This document shows positions 7,450-12,133 of a stretch of DNA of 12,133 nt, one piece after another (position 1 is the stretch's first letter; every line of letters starts with the position of its first letter). Position numbers and translations under genes: made by a program. The stretch spans positions 1-12,133 of the forward strand of contig DOZZ01000302.1 of NCBI GenBank assembly GCA_003517725.1, written 5' to 3'. The notes below the pieces were generated by a model, which saw only the letters and a list, made by a program, of their open reading frames with translations, was not told the origin of the DNA and did not search any database. This stretch comes from Bryobacterales bacterium (lineage in GTDB: Bacteria; Acidobacteriota; Terriglobia; Bryobacterales; Bryobacteraceae).

Positions 7450-7751
7450 TTTAAGAAATATCAATCACTTACGAGCATCTTGACCGCAAACAAAAGACTT
7501 AGCGTGAGGTTATTTGGACGCCACGGGGCGACTTTTTGGCGTCTGGACTCCCGCACGGACTCCAGATTCCACGCTTGCAATTGGCACGAAGCGTGCCTTC
7601 GCGCGCGGTTGTAGGCGGTGCTAATTTGTTGTTTGCTGGAGAAGACAAAATTGGTTTTCCGTATAAAGGATGAAGCCCATATCGTAGGGAGGGCAAAGTT
7701 TAGACGCGAGGTGTAGTTGCGCATTTGAGCCGCTCCCTATCGCACGAAGGA
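7450..7751. other. Gene-free gap between tRNA fragment and integrase remnant
   Basis: No supported gene lies here. By the polarity of the tRNA fragment, this should be the terminal non-coding segment of the former integrated element, between att core and integrase gene. Recombinase arm sites would be expected in such a segment, but I find no convincing direct repeats. Confidence 0.5.
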
Positions 7752-8450
7752 CGAGCATACACGTGCGGGTGGATGTATCGCGCGCCGGGTTACGGCAGTG
7801 CGGTCGTTCGAACGCTGACGTGTCCGAGCAGAAATTGGATCTGCTCCAGTTTTTCACCTGCGACGTGTCACAGACGGGCGCAAGTCCGCCTGAGATGGTG
7901 CGGTGCAAGTGCGCCGAGATTGGCCTTCAAAGCAAACTCCTTGACAACGCACCAGATCACCTCCTCCCTGATGCCGTGCGCCCGAACGGCGCTGGTCCGG
8001 TTCACGCATCTGAAGAGTATACCGTCGGTGAACCTTCGCCGCCGTCCAGCAATAAACGGAGGTCTTGACCCATTCGGGAATACGAACGGTTCGGATGTGG
8101 CCGCCTTTGCCTTAAAGGTCGAGAATGACCCATCGTTCATCTCGCTGCTGGATATCCTCAAGTTTCAATTCGGCGACTTCGGAACGGCGTAGGCCGCAGC
8201 CAACCAGCACGGAAATGATGGCGCGATCTCGTTTACCGCGCATCATCCCAACGTTCGGCGCTTGCACGAGCACCTTTGCCTGTTCCGCGCTGCCAATTGC
8301 CCAGCCTCACGCCTATTCGCTTTGCGCCTTTGACGCGCCGAATACCGGCCGCCAACTCGGGGCTCGGTAACCCAGTATCGGCGGCCTCGTACGCGAGTCG
8401 CCGAACAGCGGCAAGCCGCAGGTTGATCGTAGAGGAAGAAAATCGCCGGG
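7752..8450 (-). pseudogene. Tyrosine recombinase/phage integrase pseudogene (XerC/D-like)
   Basis: Three minus-strand frames together give one integrase. Frame one (8441-8293) carries the end of the SAM-like core-binding domain: STINLRLAAVRRLAYEAAD and ELAAGIRRVKGAKR to GNW. A frameshift leads to frame two (about 8290-8040): GKRDRAIISVLVGCGLRRSE with the first catalytic Arg, ERWVILDL, then an in-frame TAA (8112-8114) exactly before GKGG with the catalytic Lys. A second shift leads to frame three (about 8022-7800): APHHLRRTC (the HxxR box), a TGA (7868-7870), then LEQIQFLLGHVSVRTT with the GH box. The tyrosine region is displaced; RYI at about 7780-7772 may be its remnant. With at least two shifts and two stops it cannot make an enzyme. 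The N-terminal part is missing or unrecognisable beyond 8450. It resembles, from memory, a recombinase group common in Acidobacteriota. Confidence 0.9.
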
Positions 8451-8522
8451 ATTCCAATCGAGCAGTGCGCCTTCGATTTCCGTGGTCGCGAGTTGGGCCG
8501 GGCAAATTGAATGCGGATTGAC

Positions 8523-9173
8523 TTACCGTTTGGTTGACAGCGTTCCGGGGCACCTTGCCCCTTCAATCGACTCGCGAATTGTGGCTGCTTCGGCAGTGGT
8601 GAAGAACATCGACCCCTTCGTCAGCCAGCCATATTCGTGTTCCTTCCACACTGCTGCCATGAGGCCGTTTCCGGCGTGGGCGGTGGAGCGGAGCAGCACA
8701 TGCCCGATTTCGTGGGCGATGGCGTGCGCGAGCAGATCGGGCAACGGAACATTCCGGCTCGTCGCGGCCTTCGCGATGTGATCGCTGTAGATCTGCACAT
8801 TCACTCCCTCGGTTGCGAAGGGGAGCGCGAAGCCGAGCACAGCCGTCGGGACACTCGCAGGGGCATTCGCCAGCAGCCGCAACGCGATATCGCGGCGAGC
8901 GCGGCAGGCAAACCGGCGTTCCTGCTCCTTGTTCACGATACCTGTATAGGTGACGAAATTGGCTTCATCGGCTTCGGGATTGCCCGCTACCCATTCGATC
9001 TCAACATCGGAATGCGCGAAGAGAAAGCGCAGAGTTTGAGCGGCCCTGGTGGTGGTCTCGGGAGGCACGTTCGCCTTGTTGTAGACCGTGACGTGGAGAG
9101 GAACGGATGCCCCGGCTGCGATTCCCGCGCGACCTGCCAGGATTAGTAAGGAAGCGATCAAAATCCCTTTCAT
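8523..9173 (-). CDS. Small secreted zincin-like protein (HEIGH motif)
   Basis: The product is 216 aa. A signal peptide covers residues 1-22 (MKGILIASLLILAGRAG, then AAGA). Near the C terminus are HEIGH (H154, E155, H158), a further histidine in STAH (H166) and GLM (M172), followed by a Trp: the layout of a compact metzincin-like zinc site, HExxH with a distal ligand and a Met-turn. The N-terminal half has beta strands (LHVTVYN, VNVQIYS) but no other motif I can name. I infer an exported peptidase or peptidase-like protein of unknown substrate. A GGAG lies 7 nt before the ATG, and both lie within or beside the hairpin at 9172-9214. The stop codon lies 73 nt before the recognisable part of the integrase pseudogene on the same strand. 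It is divergent from the winged-helix regulator, so the latter is a possible regulator (inference). Confidence 0.8.
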   Translation of the reverse strand: MKGILIASLLILAGRAGIAAGASVPLHVTVYNKANVPPETTTRAAQTLRFLFAHSDVEIEWVAGNPEADEANFVTYTGIVNKEQERRFACRARRDIALRLLANAPASVPTAVLGFALPFATEGVNVQIYSDHIAKAATSRNVPLPDLLAHAIAHEIGHVLLRSTAHAGNGLMAAVWKEHEYGWLTKGSMFFTTAEAATIRESIEGARCPGTLSTKR

Positions 9174-9214
9174 TCGGTTTCTCCGGCCCGCGGAACAGCG
9201 GGTTGAAACCGAAT
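9172..9214 (-). promoter_or_regulatory. Start-codon hairpin, candidate translational switch
   Basis: ATTCGGTTTC (9172-9181) and GAAACCGAAT (9205-9214) are a perfect 10-bp inverted repeat. Between them CCCGC (9187-9191) and GCGGG (9198-9202) form an inner 5-bp stem with a 6-nt loop, separated by an asymmetric internal loop of 2 and 5 nt. In minus-strand mRNA the 3' arm contains the first two bases of the ATG start codon and one base of the GGAG ribosome binding site, whose other bases fall in the internal loop. Folding would therefore hide the start of the zincin-like gene. Alternatively, the repeat is a DNA operator for a regulator. Confidence 0.55.
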
Positions 9215-9299
9215 TTGAGGGCTCGCCGCCCGTCTATCGATGACCTGAACAACACGGGAAGGACAAATGGAGACCGCGAGCTAAGTCGCTGAAAAGAAA
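9215..9299. promoter_or_regulatory. Divergent intergenic region ahead of the regulator gene
   Basis: With the hairpin at 9172-9214, this short gap must hold the promoters of two divergent genes. I find no clear -10/-35 pair. A five-codon frame (ATG 9267 to TAA 9282-9284), preceded by GGGAAGGA, is in the same frame as the regulator gene, and its TAA sets the upstream limit for that gene's start. Confidence 0.45.
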
Positions 9300-11525
9300 A
9301 TGGGATCGCGGAGGCTCGCAAAGTTCGTTGTGCTCAGTTCCGCCGGTGATAGACTGTGCGGCAGGAGCTGGGAGTTGGGGCACGCTGAGTTTTCGCCCAA
9401 GATCGTCCGGTTCGGCGCCTTTGCCGTGGATCTAACGAGTGCAGAACTGCGTAAGCATGGCTCTCTGTTGCGATTGCAGGAGCAGCCGTTCAAAATTCTT
9501 CAGGCGCTTCTGGAGCAACCCGGCGCGATTGTTTCTCGTGAAGAACTCGTTCGCCGTCTGTGGCCCGGGGGCACCTTTGTTGATTTTGAACGTGGTCTGA
9601 ACGCGGCTGTCACCCGTTTGCGTCAGGCCTTGAACGATTCCGCGGAGAGCCCCCGTTATGTGGAAACCGTGGCCCGTAGAGGTTACCGGTTCATTGCGTC
9701 CATTGAGCCGGAAGCCGAAGCCCTGCCGGCACCGGTTCCGCCGGTTCGGCGGCCAAGCTGGGTTATGGCTGGTGCCGCGTCGGTACTTATAGTTGCGACC
9801 CTCACCGGCGTCTGGTGGGTGCGGTCTCGGTCGGCACCTGCGCTAGCGGACAGGGCTTTGACGGTCGTGCCATTGACGAGCGAGCCGGGGTTTGCAGTGT
9901 GCCCCACCGCTTCGCCGGACGGCAATCAGATCGCGTACGAATGGGACCAGGGCCGGCGAGAGCCACGCATTTTTGTGAAACTCGTTGGGCCGGGAGAGCC
10001 GGTCCGGCTTACCAGAGGAAATGCGGAGGAGTTCTGCCCGGCATGGTCGCCGGACGGGAAGTATGTCGCGTTCGTTCGTGCGATGACGGAAACCAAGCGC
10101 GGCATCTTTCTGGTTCCCGCGCTTGGCGGCGCGGAACGCAAGGTGGGGGAGTTCAACCGTGGCATCCTGTATTATCCCGAATTTCGCCCGCGTCTGATGA
10201 GCTGGACTCCGGACGCCGGGCATCTGATCACTGCGATTCCAAACGAAGAGGGATTTTCCAGACTGTTCGTGATCGCAACCGATACCGGGGAGAGGACGCT
10301 GCTCGCGACGTCTGATCCCAATGCCCACTACTGGGATCGTGATCCGGCGGTCTCCCCCGACGGAAAGCTCCTCGTTTTCAGCAGGGAACGGGGCTATGGC
10401 GCCTCGGATCTACTGGTTATCGGTCTCTCCGCAGACCGGCGCGCGATCGGAGAGGCGCGACGCCTCACCTCGGAAGCGGATGCAGGCCGTTATGCCGAAA
10501 CGGCGGCGTGGACGTCGGACGGACACGAAGTCGTTTACTGTTCCAACCGAGAAGGAAGTCCCCGCATATGGAGAATTGGGCTTCAGCCAGGGGCGGTACC
10601 ACGGCAGGTGCGTTCCGTGGGGCCAGACAGCTTCTTGCCCGTGATCTCCAAACAGGGTCGGCTGGTCTACGCCCACGGATACTGGGACGATAACATCTGG
10701 CGGCAGGAACTCACCCCCCATTCAGGGAAGCTGAACGCGCCGGAGAACCTGATCTCCTCGACAGCGCAGGATTCCAGTGCGCAGTACTCGCCCGATGGGA
10801 CCCATATTGCATTTCAGTCTGCGCGATCCGGCTACTATGAGGTCTGGATCTGCGGTAGTGAAGGGGAACGCTGCAGGCAATTGACGTCGTATAACGGTCC
10901 AATGTCCGGTACGCCTCGCTGGTCTCCGGACGGAAGATCGATCGCTTTCGATTCGGCGGCCGCCGGGAAATTTGATGTGTATGTGGTGAATGTGGAAGGC
11001 GGATCGCCGCGACGCCTGACACCCGGACCCGAGGAGGCAGAGGTCCCGAGCTGGTCGCGAGACGGAGACTGGATTTACTTCTCTTCGCGCAAAACAGGAC
11101 GTCACGAAGTGTGGAAGGTTCCCAGTGCGGGCGGCACTCCTGTTCAGGTAACCCGGAACGGCGGATTTACGGCCTTCGAGTCGGCCGACGGCCATTATCT
11201 CTATTACACAAAAGATGATTTGAAGACGCAGCTATGGCGGAGTGCGCTTGACGGCGGCTCCGAGATCGAGATCGCCAGCAACGTGATCGTGCGGGGGTTC
11301 GTGCCGGCGGCGCCCGATAAGATCTTCTATCTACAGCAGGAAAAGCCAGACCGTCCGGCGACATTGAATTTGCTGGACCTTCCAACTGGAAAGACTACTT
11401 CCATCGCGGTGTTATCGAAGACTTTGGAATTAGGGCTGAGTGTGTCGCCTGACCTCCGATACGCGCTATACGCCCAGATCGACAACCAGGGAAGCACCCT
11501 CATGCTTGTGGACGAATTTCATTAG
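9300..11525 (+). CDS. Winged-helix regulator with membrane helix and PD40/TolB-like propeller
   Basis: The product is 741 aa. Residues about 36-134 are an OmpR/PhoB- or CadC-type winged helix (VRFGAFAVDL, LLRLQEQPFKILQALLEQ, ALNDSAESPRYVETVARRGYRF). One membrane helix follows (about 154-174). The rest, outside the cytoplasm by analogy with CadC, carries at least six PD40-type repeats, the clearest at residues 205, 250, 352, 497, 542 and 586 (SPDG or SRDG, followed by an [IV]AF-like strand). DNA-binding head, single helix and sensory propeller in one chain make a one-component transmembrane regulator. There is no receiver domain or phosphoacceptor site. The ligand is unknown. The ATG at 9300 has only a weak AAAAGAAA before it; the winged helix starts around residue 36, so TTG 9375 (AGGAG upstream) is a reasonable alternative start. 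This architecture is abundant in Acidobacteriota. Confidence 0.93.
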   Translation: MGSRRLAKFVVLSSAGDRLCGRSWELGHAEFSPKIVRFGAFAVDLTSAELRKHGSLLRLQEQPFKILQALLEQPGAIVSREELVRRLWPGGTFVDFERGLNAAVTRLRQALNDSAESPRYVETVARRGYRFIASIEPEAEALPAPVPPVRRPSWVMAGAASVLIVATLTGVWWVRSRSAPALADRALTVVPLTSEPGFAVCPTASPDGNQIAYEWDQGRREPRIFVKLVGPGEPVRLTRGNAEEFCPAWSPDGKYVAFVRAMTETKRGIFLVPALGGAERKVGEFNRGILYYPEFRPRLMSWTPDAGHLITAIPNEEGFSRLFVIATDTGERTLLATSDPNAHYWDRDPAVSPDGKLLVFSRERGYGASDLLVIGLSADRRAIGEARRLTSEADAGRYAETAAWTSDGHEVVYCSNREGSPRIWRIGLQPGAVPRQVRSVGPDSFLPVISKQGRLVYAHGYWDDNIWRQELTPHSGKLNAPENLISSTAQDSSAQYSPDGTHIAFQSARSGYYEVWICGSEGERCRQLTSYNGPMSGTPRWSPDGRSIAFDSAAAGKFDVYVVNVEGGSPRRLTPGPEEAEVPSWSRDGDWIYFSSRKTGRHEVWKVPSAGGTPVQVTRNGGFTAFESADGHYLYYTKDDLKTQLWRSALDGGSEIEIASNVIVRGFVPAAPDKIFYLQQEKPDRPATLNLLDLPTGKTTSIAVLSKTLELGLSVSPDLRYALYAQIDNQGSTLMLVDEFH

Positions 11526-11796
11526 TTGCGAGTGCGGGGGTGCCGCGAGCTGAGAATCGCCTGACGGTGTCGGACCATGTTTTCGCAAGGCCATCTTGCT
11601 GCGGCGCGGCCTCAAGTTTATCCGATGGATAGGCAGGTGGCCCAATCCTCCCAGAGCCCTTGCACGAGCAACTCCAGTTGGAGCCTTGCGACTGGTTAGG
11701 CGTGGCAATAAAGGCGAGCAAATGCCTCGCATCCGGTTCATGGAACGAGTCCACTCCCGAATGAACTGGGGTATATGGATTAGGGCACGGCGTTGA
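11526..11796. other. Gene-free stretch after the regulator gene
   Basis: No frame on either strand resembles a protein, although several stay open by chance. I see no convincing terminator hairpin with a T-tract after the regulator stop codon. The region may be decayed DNA, like the hydrolase remnant next to it. Confidence 0.5.
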
Positions 11797-12051
11797 TCAC
11801 CTGCACTTGCTCGAGGTGCCCAATACCTTCAGGTGGGCCGAGAGGAATCGCATCGTCTGCTGATTGGCGTCGATCTCGTCTTTCCCAAAGAACCCGTGCC
11901 CTGCGGACGGGTAGCTGATGAATTCATAATCCTTGTACGCTCGCCTGAGAGCTTTCGCCAAATCAACAGAGTGGTTGCAAGGTGCCGACGCGTCCGCCGT
12001 TCCGTGCAGAAGCAACACCGGGGTCTTGATGCGATCGACAAACTTGATTGG
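11797..12051 (-). pseudogene. C-terminal remnant of an S9-like alpha/beta hydrolase
   Basis: The minus-strand frame reads PIKFVDRIKTPVLLLHGTAD, then about 60 more residues including EFISYPSAGHGFFGKDE and FLSAHLKVLG. This is the typical end of a prolyl-oligopeptidase or dipeptidyl-peptidase (S9) or dienelactone-hydrolase-like enzyme. The Asp of HGTAD and the His of AGHGF would be the catalytic Asp and His. A TGA (12054-12052) stands directly before the proline, and I cannot find the Gly-x-Ser-x-Gly nucleophile or earlier parts in any frame to the end of the window (12133). It is most likely a truncated or frameshifted pseudogene, though its 5' part could continue past the window in another frame. 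Confidence 0.7.
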
Positions 12052-12084
12052 TCAGGCCGCGCGATGCCCACGTGATACTTAAGT

Positions 12085-12123
12085 TTGGACTCTACTTGGA
12101 CTCCACAGCCTTGAGTTGTGGAG
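12085..12123. repeat. Short direct and inverted repeats at the right edge
   Basis: TTGGACTC occurs at 12085-12092 and again at 12096-12103. It is followed by an inverted repeat, CTCCACA (12101-12107) and TGTGGAG (12117-12123), with a 9-nt loop. They lie where the reading frame of the hydrolase remnant is lost, so they may mark a small rearrangement; chance is also possible. Confidence 0.35.
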
Positions 12124-12133
12124 GGCATTGGAA

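Noticed and set aside
7360..7614. Plus-strand ORF containing DLKGFEPLTSSMPF
   Set aside because: This peptide string is the well-known false translation of the reverse complement of a tRNA 3' end. It overlaps the tRNA-Ala fragment at 7406-7449 and has no independent protein signature.
7725..8192. A 155-codon plus-strand ORF
   Set aside because: It runs antisense to the integrase pseudogene, whose catalytic boxes are recognisable on the minus strand. The plus-strand product has no motif.
8637..9146. A 169-codon plus-strand ORF
   Set aside because: It is antisense to the zincin-like gene, which has a signal peptide, a HEIGH motif and a ribosome binding site.

Overview
The window is about 12 kb of moderately GC-rich bacterial DNA. 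It reads like an Acidobacteriota chromosome, probably of the Solibacter/Bryobacter type. That assignment is inference from gene style: a large protein joining a winged-helix DNA-binding domain, one membrane helix and PD40/TolB-like propeller repeats; long secreted proteases with Ig-like tails; and a tyrosine recombinase of a type I associate with this phylum. No rRNA or other taxonomic marker is present.

Layout. (1) 1-1214 has no convincing gene. It holds two diverged copies of a ~60-nt leader-like element ending in a Shine-Dalgarno sequence and ATG (351-409, 751-811), and a run of four hairpins (978-1117) in front of the next gene. (2) 1215-2909 (+) is a secreted protein of a family I know only by sequence, with a cysteine-rich, DUF11-like tail. 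It meets the next gene tail to tail at a terminator that should work in both directions (2926-2971). (3) 7000-2973 (-) is a two-gene secreted protease cluster: a subtilisin-like S8 protease with two Ig-like domains, then 59 nt downstream an M11/M6-like zinc metalloprotease (HExxHxxGxxH) with two different beta-sandwich tails. (4) 7001-8520 is mostly non-coding and is a mobile-element scar: the 3' half of a tRNA-Ala(GGC), broken in the anticodon loop (7406-7449), and a tyrosine integrase pseudogene (8450-7752, -) carrying frameshifts and two in-frame stops. The polarity of the tRNA half suggests that the integrated DNA begins at about 7450 and runs rightward. (5) 9173-8523 (-) is a small secreted zincin-like protein whose start codon sits inside a 10-bp perfect stem. 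(6) 9300-11525 (+) is the winged-helix/PD40 sensor-regulator, divergent from it. (7) 11526-12133 holds only the C-terminal remnant of an S9-like alpha/beta hydrolase on the minus strand.

Taken together, the left half encodes extracellular protein degradation and surface proteins. The right half looks like the decayed edge of an integrated element or a reshuffled region. No complete novel defence or mobile system is visible. The most checkable unusual items are the start-codon hairpin at 9172-9214, the tRNA/integrase scar with its predicted far junction, and the duplicated leader element near the left end.
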